A stretch of 50,242 nt of DNA from Nitrospiraceae bacterium UBA6905 (GTDB lineage: Bacteria > Nitrospirota > Thermodesulfovibrionia > Thermodesulfovibrionales > UBA6898), in contig DKBH01000061.1 of the NCBI GenBank assembly GCA_002451165.1, forward strand, positions 48,103-98,344. The letters are read 5' to 3'. The notes below the pieces were generated by a model, which saw only the letters and a list, made by a program, of their open reading frames with translations, did no database searches and was not told where the DNA came from. The translations under genes were made by a program, and so were the position numbers. Positions 40,939 to 49,397 of the stretch are shown here, one piece after another (positions within the stretch are counted from its first letter, which is position 1; each line of letters opens with the position of its first letter).

Positions 40939-41887
40939 CGGCATGCGAAAGATAGAGTCTCCTGCCGCCGTTTTTTTAAGCACGCATTCTGTCTCACGGG
41001 ACAGATATAAGCACACGCCGACGATTACGGGACGCAGGGAGGGGGGAACGCGCAGCCGGGGTGTGCCTCCCCCTGTAATAGATCAGGCAAAACCCCTCGT
41101 CACGATCGTAACGGTCGTATACAATAATGCAGTGCATTTGGAGCAGACGATCGAAAGCGTTCTGGGCCAGTCCTATCGTAACATCGAATATCTCATCATA
41201 GACGGCGGATCCACGGACGGAACGATCGGCATCATTGAGCGGTATGATGATCGCATAGCCTACTGGGTGAGCGAAGCGGACCGCGGGATCAGTGATGCAT
41301 TCAACAAGGGCATTGCGGCTGCGCATGGCGAAATTATCGGGATTCTTAACTCGGATGACTGGTATGAAGAGGACGCAGTCGCACAGGCGGTTGAAAAGAT
41401 CAGATACGAAGGTGCGGACATCGCCTACGGCATGGTTCAGTGGTGGGACGGTGATTCACCGGCGGAAAAGGTCTCCGCTGATCACGACCTTCTTGACCGC
41501 GAAATGTCCCTGAACCATCCTGCTGTCTTTGTGGCGCGAGCGGCATATGAGTGGATAGGGCTTTACAGGACGGATTTTCTTTTCGCGATGGATTATGAAT
41601 GGCTCCTCAGGGCAAAGAAGGCAGGCCTCACGTTTACCTCCATACCTCGCTGCGTGGCGAATATGAGGCTGGAAGGAATTTCGAATAATTACTGGTGGAG
41701 GGCCCTGAAGGAGGAGGCGTTGGCCAAGAGCCTTTTTTCTCCGGGTGTCGGCCACACCATGTTCTATTACTGCAAGATCGTCAAGAGTTTCACCCGTCGT
41801 CTTTTCGAAAGGACAGGGATCACGGCCCCGGTCCGGCTCTTTCACGCTCATATCTCTTCGGTAAAAAAGACAAGGGCAGGTCGTTGA
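40919..41887 (+). CDS. GT2 glycosyltransferase (WcaA-like)
   Basis: The GT-A domain starts only at about residue 60 (PLVTIVTVVYNN), so the N-terminal 58 residues are low-complexity and may not be translated. ATG 40943 and GTG near 41070 are alternatives. The core has YLIIDGGSTDGT, WVSEADRGISDAFNKGI, LNSDDWYEE (acidic site) and MDYEWLLR. It is a paralogue of the enzyme at 35456. It overlaps the upstream gene by 20 nt and the next by 1 nt (TGATG). It would add a sugar to the same glycan. Confidence 0.85.
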   Translation: MSCSAHSGMRKIESPAAVFLSTHSVSRDRYKHTPTITGRREGGTRSRGVPPPVIDQAKPLVTIVTVVYNNAVHLEQTIESVLGQSYRNIEYLIIDGGSTDGTIGIIERYDDRIAYWVSEADRGISDAFNKGIAAAHGEIIGILNSDDWYEEDAVAQAVEKIRYEGADIAYGMVQWWDGDSPAEKVSADHDLLDREMSLNHPAVFVARAAYEWIGLYRTDFLFAMDYEWLLRAKKAGLTFTSIPRCVANMRLEGISNNYWWRALKEEALAKSLFSPGVGHTMFYYCKIVKSFTRRLFERTGITAPVRLFHAHISSVKKTRAGR

Positions 41888-42738
41888 TGGCAGCAGCCCC
41901 GGTAAGCGCAGTAATACCCTGCTTCAATTGCGCAGAGACGATTGAGCGCGCGGTTTCTTCCGTGGTGTCTCAGACTCTTCCTCCCGCAGAGCTGTTCCTC
42001 GTGGACGATGGAAGCGATGACCGGGGAGAATCATTGAGGAGACTTACTACAATCAGGGAGCGGTATAAAGGTTCCCTGCAGCTCGAAATTATTCGTATGG
42101 GAAAAAACAGCGGCCCCTCTGCCGCGAGAAACGCCGGGTGGGAAGCCGCCACCCAGCCGTGCATAGCGTTTCTTGACGCCGATGATGTATGGCACCCCCG
42201 CAAGATCGAAATACAGCACGCATGGATGGAGGCACATCAGGATGTCGCGCTCACATCAGGATATCCCTGCATATGGACGGAAGAAGGTGATCCGGTGGCG
42301 CCTCTACCGGATCGCTGGTCCGTGCGTGAAGTGAGCAAAAAAATCCTTCTTTTTTCGAACAGATTCCATACGTCTTCGGTAATGCTGCGCCGCAGTCTTC
42401 CCTATAGGTTTCGGCAGGGCATGAACTACTGTGAAGACTATCTCCTCTGGCTCCAGATCGTATGCAACGGACACAAGGCATGCCGTATTGATCTTCCGCT
42501 TGCCTTTCTATTCAAGCCGCACTTCGGCGGGGTCGGCCTGAGTGGAAACGTCTGGCGGCTATCGAAAGGCGAGATGAAGGCCATCCGTACGATCAGGGAG
42601 GAGGGCCTGATCGGAGGTTCTGCACGGTTATTCCTTACCATCTATATTTTCCTCAAGTATATACGCCGCTTCGTTATCAGCCTTTTTTCCGGCAGGCTGT
42701 TTTCGGGCGGTGTTGACAGGAGTACAGAACATGTGTAA
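41887..42738 (+). CDS. GT2 glycosyltransferase
   Basis: The start is ATG 41887, forming TGATG with the upstream stop; the earlier open frame is not family-like. The 283-residue protein has SAVIPCFNCAETIERAVSSV, LFLVDDGSDD, the GPSAARNAGWEAA motif and FLDADDVWHP (DxD). NYCEDYLLWLQI holds the late acidic pair. A hydrophobic C-terminal stretch (RLFLTIYIFLKYIRRFVISLF) may anchor it. It is the last gene of the + strand block; a convergent operon lies beyond the 282-base gap. Confidence 0.9.
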   Translation: MAAAPVSAVIPCFNCAETIERAVSSVVSQTLPPAELFLVDDGSDDRGESLRRLTTIRERYKGSLQLEIIRMGKNSGPSAARNAGWEAATQPCIAFLDADDVWHPRKIEIQHAWMEAHQDVALTSGYPCIWTEEGDPVAPLPDRWSVREVSKKILLFSNRFHTSSVMLRRSLPYRFRQGMNYCEDYLLWLQIVCNGHKACRIDLPLAFLFKPHFGGVGLSGNVWRLSKGEMKAIRTIREEGLIGGSARLFLTIYIFLKYIRRFVISLFSGRLFSGGVDRSTEHV

Positions 42739-42918
42739 AGAGTGTCGTGTGAGGAATCATATAGGCCATTGACCTTCTTTTTTTCTCGGTGATTTAGTAC
42801 ATCAGGAAGAGCTTGACTCTGCACTTGCCGTCGTTGAAATCATATACCACCTTGTTGGTACAACATCGCAATAATGCTCAACAACAGACCGATTGTGGAT
42901 AGTGAAGTGCATATTGTC

Positions 42919-42964
42919 GGGAGGGCTGGCCTGGGGGAACGGGTAATCTTACCCTCTGCCCTCC
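42919..42964. other. Nested inverted repeats in a convergent intergenic gap
   Basis: An outer 7-bp stem pairs GGAGGGC (42920-42926) with GCCCTCC (42958-42964). Inside it GGGTAA (42941-42946) pairs with TTACCC (42949-42954). The position between converging operons suits a bidirectional termination or RNA-stabilising structure, but there is no T-run. Confidence 0.35.
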
Positions 42965-43020
42965 TTGTGAGCATTACCTCTTTCATGTTGCTGCAGCGTT
43001 TCTGATATCTTCAGCCGTAT

Positions 43021-44475
43021 TTACCAGGCGCCTTCTTTTCTGAGCACCACGGCAGCAGTTTTGAAGAGAATGACAATGTCCAGCCACACATTCCAGTTTC
43101 GTACATACCATGAGTCCAGTCCAATGCGGTATTCATAGTCCGTACTGCTTCTTCCCGTAACTTGCCAGAGCCCGGTAATACCGGGGGTTACGCTGAAACA
43201 AAGCTCGGTAGCGTCTTTATAATAGTCATCGATCTCTTTCTGCGTCACAGGTCGTGGTCCGACGAGGCTCATCTTCCCTGAAAGCACATGAAAGAGCTGC
43301 GGAAGTTCGTCCAGCGAAGATGCTCTCAGAAACTTGCCCATCCGCGTAACGCGCGGGTCATCTTTAAGCTTGTAATATTTCTGCCATTCACTTCGGGCAT
43401 CGGGATCGGAGCCGAGAATAGCCGCCAATCGTTCTTCCGCGTCGCTATACATGGTCCTGAATTTAAGACAACGAAACGGTTTGCATCGCCTGCCGACCCG
43501 ATCCTGAGAAAAGATCACTGGACCGGGAGAGTCAATCTTGATAAGGATGCCGATAATGAGAATGGACAGGAGCACAACGGGGAGCAGCAGAAAACCAACC
43601 ACAAGATCGAAGCAACGCTTGATCAAAATATTTATCGGTCGTGCAAGATTATTCTTGAGTTCGAGAGCGAACGCTTGTTCATGGAAAAAATGCTGAAGGC
43701 TTGTGCCGAGCACAGCAATGCCATGGAGATCGGGCACATAGAGAATGCGCTCAGCCTTGTGCTGCAGGGCATTGATCAAGTACTGCACTCTCTCCTTGCC
43801 GGCTGCAGGCATTGCGATAATGACATCGCTCACGCGCCCTGACTTGAGATAACTCGGCGCCCGGTCAATGCCGCGACGCACTTTAAGCTCGTCTATCTTC
43901 AACCCGGCCTTTGTCGCATCGTCATCGAGAAATCCAATAACCTTATAGCCATAATTGGGTTCTTTTTTGAGAGCGGTGAGGATCAGCCGTCCTGTCCTTC
44001 CGGCACCGAGGATAAGTACTCGTCGCCTGAATCGGCCGAAGCGAAACAGCAGCCGCTTCGCCCCGATCCTCAGGAGCGGCAACGCGGCGAGAGAGAGCGC
44101 ACCCATCAGGATGATCGATGTTCTCGATACAATATCGCTCAACCGCTCAAGAGAGACGATGGCGAAAATGCCGACCGTTGAAAAGAAGGCAACCTTCCAG
44201 AGGGCATGGACCTCATCCCAGAAGGAAAACCGCTTGCTATAGAGCCCTTCGTAGAAGAGAAAGAAGAGCCAGACGGGGAATAACCACCAGGCCTTGCTGA
44301 GTTTTCGAAATGGGGCCTCCTCCGGGAAGCCAGCGTAAAATAACGGTAGCAGATGGATCCTCAGATAACGGGCAAGATGGAAAAGCAGGAACAGAACGAC
44401 GAGATCGATGAGGACCAGCAGACTGACGTACAGAGTACTCTTGACAAGACTCCTTACACCGCTCTTTCTGTGCAT
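43021..44475 (-). CDS. Undecaprenyl-phosphate sugar phosphotransferase (polyprenyl glycosylphosphotransferase)
   Basis: The 484-residue protein follows the WbaP/WcaJ plan: four to five N-terminal helices (about 11-35, 62-77, 95-110, 118-136), a Rossmann-like domain with GAGRTG (157-162) and FLDDD, then a re-entrant helix (288-312). The catalytic domain contains IDSPGPVIFSQDRVG, CLKFRTM (336-342), SLDELPQLFHVLSGKMSLVGPRP and PGITGLWQVTGRS. It transfers a sugar-1-phosphate to undecaprenyl phosphate, the first step of repeat-unit or chain assembly. It lies downstream of typA in the same direction, 126 nt apart, and may share its transcript. It could initiate one of the + strand glycans. Confidence 0.95.
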   Translation of the reverse strand: MHRKSGVRSLVKSTLYVSLLVLIDLVVLFLLFHLARYLRIHLLPLFYAGFPEEAPFRKLSKAWWLFPVWLFFLFYEGLYSKRFSFWDEVHALWKVAFFSTVGIFAIVSLERLSDIVSRTSIILMGALSLAALPLLRIGAKRLLFRFGRFRRRVLILGAGRTGRLILTALKKEPNYGYKVIGFLDDDATKAGLKIDELKVRRGIDRAPSYLKSGRVSDVIIAMPAAGKERVQYLINALQHKAERILYVPDLHGIAVLGTSLQHFFHEQAFALELKNNLARPINILIKRCFDLVVGFLLLPVVLLSILIIGILIKIDSPGPVIFSQDRVGRRCKPFRCLKFRTMYSDAEERLAAILGSDPDARSEWQKYYKLKDDPRVTRMGKFLRASSLDELPQLFHVLSGKMSLVGPRPVTQKEIDDYYKDATELCFSVTPGITGLWQVTGRSSTDYEYRIGLDSWYVRNWNVWLDIVILFKTAAVVLRKEGAW

Positions 44476-44601
44476 AAGAAGGAATGTCCCCTCTCAATAA
44501 ACATACATGTGGGTGTTCACTGCATCTTCAGGCACCCAGCTTGCATCTATTATAATACGAATCATACCCTGATCGTGCAGAGGATCCCTGGAGGAGGCGG
44601 G

Positions 44602-46413
44602 TTATTTCGGTTCTCTGATCTTCGGTCTTTTGTTCGCCTCAAGAACCTTTTTTCTAAGCCGTACATTCTGGGGCGTTACCTCGACGAGCTCATCTTCCTT
44701 AATGAACTCCATCGCCTGTTCAAGACTCATGATCCTCGGCGGCACAAGCTGCAGCGCTTCGTCCGCTCCTGATGCCCGAATATTCGTGAGCTTTTTCTCC
44801 TTGATCACGTTGACGTCAAGATCATTGTCCCTCGAGTTCTCTCCGATGATCATCCCTTCATAGACGGGGGTGTTTTCCTTAACGAAGAGCGTGCCGCGCG
44901 GTTGGAGGTGAAAGAGGGCATAAGTGGTGGTCTTGCCTGCACGGTCCGCTACGAGAGCCCCTGTTGAGCGTTTGGCTATGGGTCCCTGCCACGGCTCGTA
45001 CCCGTCGAAAAGATGATTCAGGAGCCCTGTGCCTCTCGTATCCGTCAGGAATTGTGATCTAAAGCCGATCAATCCGCGCGACGGTATCCTGAACTCCAGT
45101 CTTACCCTTCCATGGCCGTTATTCTGCATCTTCTGCATCCGTCCCCTGCGCATGCCGATCTGCTGTGTCACAACACCGACAAAATCCTCAGGCACATCGA
45201 TGACAAGCATCTCCATCGGCTCATGTACCTTGCCGTTGATCTCTTTCGCGATCGTCTCGGGCATGGAGACCGAAAGCTCGTATCCCTCACGACGCATCAT
45301 CTCGATCAGGATCGCGAGCTGCAACTCACCTCTGCCCATGACCTTGAAGGAGTCGGGAGCGCTGAAATCCACTTTTATCGAAACATTGTAGAGCAGTTCT
45401 TTTTCAAGCCGCTCTCTCAGGTTTCGCGACGTCACGAATTTGCCTTCCTTGCCCGAAAAGGGCGACGTATTGACAGAAAAGACCATGGAGATCGTGGGCT
45501 CATCGACCTTTATTCTCGGCAACGGCCTCGGCTCCTCGATATCCGTGATCGTATCTCCGATGTTGATCCCCTCAATGCCTGCCAGCGCGACGATATCGCC
45601 TACCGATGCTTCTGTAATGTCTACCCGGGCAAGACCCTGGAAGCCGTAAAGCTGCGTGACCTTTGTCCTGATTGCTTGTCCCTGGCTGTTCACCATGGCT
45701 ACCCAGTCTCCTACCTTGATCGAACCGGAAAACACCCGTGCGATGGCGAGGCGTCCGACGTAGTCGTTATAGTCGATATTCGTCACCAGCAGCTGAAGCG
45801 GACCATGGTCTTCCCCTGCAGGTGGGGGAATCGTCTTCAGGACCAGTTCAAAGAGCGGCCGGAGGTCAGCCGCCTCTTCATGGAGATCAAGCTTTGCCAC
45901 ACCCTGTTTAGCGTTGGTATAGGCTATAGGGAACTCAAGCTGCTCCTCACTGGCATCAAGATCAATAAACAGATCGTACACCTCATTCAGCACATCTTGA
46001 ATACGGGCATCCGGCCGGTCGATCTTGTTTACAACGAGGATCGGAGGCAGGTTCAGTTCAAGAGCTTTTTTCAACACGAATCGCGTTTGCGGCAACGGAC
46101 CTTCCGAGGCATCGACCAGCAGGAGCACACCGTCCACCATCTTTAGGGTGCGTTCGACCTCGCCGCCGAAGTCTGCATGCCCCGGCGTATCTACGATATT
46201 GATCTTCGTTCCCATATAGTCCACTGCCGTGTTCTTTGCCATGATCGTGATGCCCCGCTCACGCTCGAGATCGATATTGTCCATAACCCGTTCCTGCACT
46301 TTCTCATTGGAGCGAAACGTGCCGGACTGTCTGAGCAGCCCGTCCACGAGCGTTGTCTTGCCGTGGTCTACATGGGCAATAATGGCTATATTCCGTAAAT
46401 TTTCGCGTATCAT
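44602..46413 (-). CDS. typA: Ribosome-associated GTPase TypA/BipA
   Basis: The 603-residue translational GTPase has G1 AHVDHGKTT (13-21), G2 in RGITI (about 53-57), G3 DTPGH (75-79) and G4 NKID (129-132). EF-G-like and BipA-specific C-terminal domains follow, including RGLIGFRSQFLTDTRGTG and GLI-type motifs. It is a housekeeping protein that helps ribosome assembly and stress adaptation. Length and motifs fit the family throughout. A hydrophobic-free, fully cytoplasmic protein. It marks the end of the accessory glycan region on this side. Confidence 0.97.
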   Translation of the reverse strand: MIRENLRNIAIIAHVDHGKTTLVDGLLRQSGTFRSNEKVQERVMDNIDLERERGITIMAKNTAVDYMGTKINIVDTPGHADFGGEVERTLKMVDGVLLLVDASEGPLPQTRFVLKKALELNLPPILVVNKIDRPDARIQDVLNEVYDLFIDLDASEEQLEFPIAYTNAKQGVAKLDLHEEAADLRPLFELVLKTIPPPAGEDHGPLQLLVTNIDYNDYVGRLAIARVFSGSIKVGDWVAMVNSQGQAIRTKVTQLYGFQGLARVDITEASVGDIVALAGIEGINIGDTITDIEEPRPLPRIKVDEPTISMVFSVNTSPFSGKEGKFVTSRNLRERLEKELLYNVSIKVDFSAPDSFKVMGRGELQLAILIEMMRREGYELSVSMPETIAKEINGKVHEPMEMLVIDVPEDFVGVVTQQIGMRRGRMQKMQNNGHGRVRLEFRIPSRGLIGFRSQFLTDTRGTGLLNHLFDGYEPWQGPIAKRSTGALVADRAGKTTTYALFHLQPRGTLFVKENTPVYEGMIIGENSRDNDLDVNVIKEKKLTNIRASGADEALQLVPPRIMSLEQAMEFIKEDELVEVTPQNVRLRKKVLEANKRPKIREPK

Positions 46414-46751
46414 TGGTACCCCGTTCTGTTTTCCGTGATTTCTGTTAAAGATGAAAGAAGGGCAGGAGAAGTGCTACTCTTACAGCTGCTTCTTTTCTTT
46501 CCGACTGCATGATAACAACTGGGTTATAGTTTAACGGCACCGTCAACAAAAATGCAAATGGGTCCCTCTCATGCGGACGTATGCCTAAATGTTATTTCAT
46601 GAATAACGGTTGTCCGGTGCAAGGGCAGTCAAGACTTCCTGATGCTGACATCTCTATATGGACAGGGCGAGCACATGATACCAATCTATACCTCCAGGGT
46701 AGTTGGTTCACCAGAGAGTGGAACTGAACAGAATGGTCTTCATCTCCATAA
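46414..46751. other. Intergenic region upstream of typA
   Basis: No gene is seen in this stretch. On the minus strand TATAAC (complement of 46523-46528) is a plausible -10 for typA, with TTGTTG (46544-46549) at a short 15-nt spacing; the match is weak. The rest up to the terminator at 46752 has no recognisable feature. Confidence 0.3.
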
Positions 46752-46785
46752 AAAAGAGGGGTGATCCTTTCGGAACACCCCCCTT
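46752..46785 (-). terminator. Rho-independent terminator
   Basis: On the minus strand a GGGGTGTTCC arm (complement of 46772-46781) and GGATCACCCC arm (46758-46767) form a 10-bp stem with one mismatch and a GAAA tetraloop. A T-rich tail (TCTTTTTT) follows at once. It ends transcription of the small membrane protein gene 20-50 nt upstream. Confidence 0.85.
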
Positions 46786-46805
46786 TCTCTTTCTTAAAAG
46801 GCTGC

Positions 46806-47198
46806 CTATTCACTGCCGGGTGCCGGCCCGCCCTCATCCTTCGGGGCCTTCCCTGCCTCCGCTGCCTTCCTCTGCCGCCTGCCCGCAAGGTATGCAGCCG
46901 ACGGGCTCCAGTTGAACGTCGCCACCCGCGACAGCCCCTCTGCCGTGCCGCCCAACATCTTCGCCGCCGCCACCCGCAGCAGTATCGCTATCCCGATGAA
47001 CGGAAGAAATACCGCATAGATCAATCCCAGCACCGGTGCTGCCGCAAGCACCACAAAGGGGTTTGCCTTGTAATACACCGTCTCTTCCTTGCCCGGCAGG
47101 CTGCCCGCTTCGCTCATCGTGATCCGCTCGCCCGTGGAAAAGTTCCAGTAGCTGCCCTTTCCTGCCCTGTCTCCTGCTATGTACCGTATCTGTAACAT
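46806..47198 (-). CDS. Small membrane protein of unknown function
   Basis: The 130-residue protein has a polar N-terminus (YRYIAGD-like start, YWNFSTGERITMSE), one long or two short hydrophobic helices (about 46-77: NPFVVLAAAPVLGLIYAVFLPFIGIAILL) and a basic-acidic low-complexity tail (RRQRKAAEAGKAPKDEGG). AGGAGGT lies 7 nt before the ATG, a near-perfect Shine-Dalgarno, and a strong terminator follows the stop. The gene is therefore a convincing single-gene transcript. I do not recognise the family; a membrane-anchored accessory role is all that can be said. Confidence 0.75.
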   Translation of the reverse strand: MLQIRYIAGDRAGKGSYWNFSTGERITMSEAGSLPGKEETVYYKANPFVVLAAAPVLGLIYAVFLPFIGIAILLRVAAAKMLGGTAEGLSRVATFNWSPSAAYLAGRRQRKAAEAGKAPKDEGGPAPGSE

Positions 47199-47791
47199 GG
47201 TCTGTACCTCCTGTTGTTTTCTTGATCCCAGAATACCAAAGATCCCCTCTCAGCGTAATTGGAGAAACTACCTATTTGCCCGGAAATTGTGTCTTAGTTT
47301 CCTGGAAATGTTGCGCTACCGGCTTGACCTGTGGTCAGGCTATTATCTGGCAGGTCACCTTGGCCCGCGATATGGTCGTATCAACAGGAGTCTTGTCAGC
47401 AGATGGCGATAAAATGAGGCCAGGCTCATGACAGGTAACAGTGACCTCATAAGGGCAAAGGGCGAACTCAAGAAACGAGCATGCAAAGTAATCGAGTATT
47501 TGTGAGCAGGTAGCTTCTTTATCAAGCTGTCTGTTAGGGAAGGCTGTACCTGTAACGAGGCAGCCTTGCTCACAAAAAGGAGTTTTAGCGGGCACTGTTG
47601 ACTGTACGGACAAGGGACTTTTCGCGCAGCCATCTCTTGGTTCATGGTTTCACAGCGGATAGTAAATGTCCATCGGACCCGGTCAGGTGGCACATCAAGA
47701 AAAATACGGGCATAGCCATGCATGGCCAACAGAACTTTCCTGCTCAAAAGCCCCGAAAAAGCTTGCACTTTCCTATTTCCATAAACTACAC
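47199..47791. other. Intergenic region between divergent units
   Basis: No convincing gene is found in this stretch. The longest open frames (minus 47355-47768, plus 47598-47810) have no motifs, ribosome sites or family-like composition. It separates the divergently transcribed membrane protein and EPS regulator, so promoters for both are expected here. Confidence 0.5.
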
Positions 47792-47818
47792 TTATCCGTT
47801 CAGTGACTGAACGGATAA
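47792..47818. promoter_or_regulatory. Perfect 27-bp palindrome, probable operator
   Basis: TTATCCGTTCAGT (47792-47804), a central G, then ACTGAACGGATAA (47806-47818) form 13-bp arms with no mismatch. The position is about 215 nt before the MarR-type gene. A weak promoter-like TTGCAC...TACACT (47763-47792, spacer 18) lies just upstream, so the palindrome would overlap the start of transcription. A dimeric regulator is the obvious ligand. It may be the regulator encoded downstream. Confidence 0.55.
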
Positions 47819-47864
47819 TTCAGTTCATGATAACTATAGGAGTGGCTTTTTCGGGTCATGTCCC

Positions 47865-47878
47865 GGCGGTAGCCTAAC
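47865..47878 (+). promoter_or_regulatory. ops (JUMPstart-type) antitermination element
   Basis: GGCGGTAGC (47865-47873), then CT, gives the invariant part of the ops element (consensus GGCGGTAGNNT) that pauses RNA polymerase and recruits RfaH or related NusG paralogues in long polysaccharide operons. It is in the right orientation, in the untranslated leader about 155 nt before the first gene of the EPS operon. The extended sequence around it deviates from the enterobacterial JUMPstart. Confidence 0.65.
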
Positions 47879-47956
47879 CGCAGCATCATGCGGTGAAGTG
47901 ACAAGGCGTCTAAGCGTAAATGCGTGAACGCGGCGAGAGTAAAGGTATATTTACGC
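47866..47956 (+). promoter_or_regulatory. Structured leader RNA with competing hairpins
   Basis: GCGGT (47866-47870) can pair with ACCGC (47877-47881), and ACCGCA (47877-47882) with TGCGGT (47889-47894). The two pairings exclude each other because they share 47877-47881. Further on GCGTAAAT (47914-47921) matches ATTTACGC (47949-47956), with GCGT/ACGC (47922-47931) nested inside. No poly-T tract is seen. It resembles an attenuator or pause-control leader around the ops element. Confidence 0.4.
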
Positions 47957-48030
47957 GATAGCTTTTTCCCTGCTTATACATCTGCACGATAACGCATCGA
48001 TACATTAACGGTTCTGCGCACTAACGCAGC

Positions 48031-48363
48031 ATGGACGAATCACAGTTTAAGACCCTCCGCGAGCTTGCAAAGGACGGCACCCTTTCCCAGCGCGACCTTT
48101 CCCGCAAGATGGGTCTGAGCCTCGGCAGAGTCAACTACGTGATAAATGCCCTTCTGAAGGAGGGATATATCAAGGCAGAGCGTTTCAAGAACTCGAAGAA
48201 CAAGGTGGGCTACATGTACAGACTGACGCCCGAGGGTGTCGCCGAGAAATTCCGGCAGACCCAGACGTTTCTGAGACGAAAATCAGATGAGTTCGAGAAA
48301 CTCCGCAACGAGATCGAGTATCTCAGGCAGGAAGTAGACATAGGGACAGGTAAAGATGTATAA
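48031..48363 (+). CDS. EPS-associated MarR-family transcriptional regulator
   Basis: The 110-residue protein has a winged helix (TLRELAKDGTLSQRDLSRKMGLSLGRVNYVINALLKEGYI, wing KVGYMYRLTPEG) followed by a coiled-coil tail (FLRRKSDEFEKLRNEIEYLRQEVD) for dimerisation. This is the layout of the EPS-associated MarR family (TIGR04176), usually the first gene of polysaccharide clusters. It is 20 nt before the epimerase gene, so it is co-transcribed. The palindrome at 47792 is a candidate binding site. It probably controls this operon. Confidence 0.88.
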   Translation: MDESQFKTLRELAKDGTLSQRDLSRKMGLSLGRVNYVINALLKEGYIKAERFKNSKNKVGYMYRLTPEGVAEKFRQTQTFLRRKSDEFEKLRNEIEYLRQEVDIGTGKDV

Positions 48364-48383
48364 GACGGTTAAAAGGAGTTACG

Positions 48384-49397
48384 ATGGCTAAAGTGCTCGT
48401 CACCGGTGCAGCCGGATTTATCGGGTTCCATCTTGCACTGCGGCTGCTCAGCCGCGGTGATACGGTGGTGGGGCTCGACAACCTCAACGACTACTACGAC
48501 GTAAACCTCAAGCTCAGTCGGCTCAAGCAGGTCGCCATGGACCCGAACTTTAAGCCGGTGCGGTTGGACCTGCAGGACAGGGAAGGGATGCAGCGCCTCT
48601 TCGAAGAGGAGAAGTTCGACGTGGTCGTCAACCTCGCTGCCCAGGCAGGTGTGCGGTACTCGCTGATAAATCCGCACAGCTACATCGATACCAACCTTGT
48701 CGGTTTCTGCAACATCCTCGAAGGCTGCCGCCACCATGGGGTGAAGCACCTTGTCTTTGCCTCATCGTCGAGCGTCTACGGCGCCAATACTAAAATGCCC
48801 TTTTCCGTGCACCACAACGTGGACCACCCGGTCTCTCTCTATGCAGCGACCAAGAAGGCGAACGAGCTTATGGCGCATACGTACGCCAGTCTCTTCAAGG
48901 TGCCCTGCACAGGCCTGCGGTTCTTCACGGTCTATGGGCCCTGGGGAAGGCCGGACATGGCGCTTTTCCTCTTCACCCGGGCGATTATGGAGAACAGGCC
49001 GATCGATGTCTTCAACTATGGCAGAATGCAGCGCGATTTCACCTATATCGACGATATCGTCGAGGGCGTGGTTCGGGTGATGGACAGGGTGGCAGCACCG
49101 AATCCTGCCTGGTCGGGCGATGAGCCCGATTCCGCCACGAGCTTTGCCCCTTACAAGCTCTATAACATCGGCAACAACAACCCCGTCGAGCTGATGCGCT
49201 TCATCGAGGTCCTGGAGAATTGCCTCGGCAAAAAGGCCGAGAAGAACCTCCTGCCCATCCAGGCCGGCGACGTGCCTGCGACTTACGCCGACATTGACGA
49301 CCTGGTCCGGGACGTGGGCTTCAAACCCTCCACGACCATAGAGGAGGGCATTAAGAAATTTGTCGCATGGTACAGGGAGTATTACAAGGTCGGCTGA
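48384..49397 (+). CDS. lspL: UDP-glucuronate 4-epimerase
   Basis: The 337-residue SDR enzyme has VTGAAGFIG (6-14), LDNLNDYYDVNLK (31-43, typical for UDP-glucuronate epimerases), LAAQAGVRYSL, SSSSVYG (127-133) and catalytic Tyr153/Lys157 in YAATK. FFTVYGPWGRPDMALF follows. It interconverts UDP-glucuronate and UDP-galacturonate in the cytoplasm. AAGGAG lies 7 nt before the ATG. It is the first biosynthetic gene after the regulator. Confidence 0.93.
   Translation: MAKVLVTGAAGFIGFHLALRLLSRGDTVVGLDNLNDYYDVNLKLSRLKQVAMDPNFKPVRLDLQDREGMQRLFEEEKFDVVVNLAAQAGVRYSLINPHSYIDTNLVGFCNILEGCRHHGVKHLVFASSSSVYGANTKMPFSVHHNVDHPVSLYAATKKANELMAHTYASLFKVPCTGLRFFTVYGPWGRPDMALFLFTRAIMENRPIDVFNYGRMQRDFTYIDDIVEGVVRVMDRVAAPNPAWSGDEPDSATSFAPYKLYNIGNNNPVELMRFIEVLENCLGKKAEKNLLPIQAGDVPATYADIDDLVRDVGFKPSTTIEEGIKKFVAWYREYYKVG

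Noticed and set aside
42739..42800. T-rich stretch after the last + strand glycosyltransferase considered as a rho-independent terminator
   Set aside because: Only a 3-bp stem precedes the T-run, so it was not called.
45112..46146. A 344-codon + strand frame opposite typA
   Set aside because: It is His/Arg-rich, has no motifs, and lies antisense to the intact typA.
47355..47768. A 137-codon minus frame in the intergenic region before the EPS regulator
   Set aside because: No ribosome site, no motif and an atypical composition; treated as non-coding.
47865..47960. Leader considered as a c-di-GMP (GEMM) riboswitch
   Set aside because: The conserved GEMM loop sequences and tetraloop-receptor are not seen; the ops element explains the conserved part.
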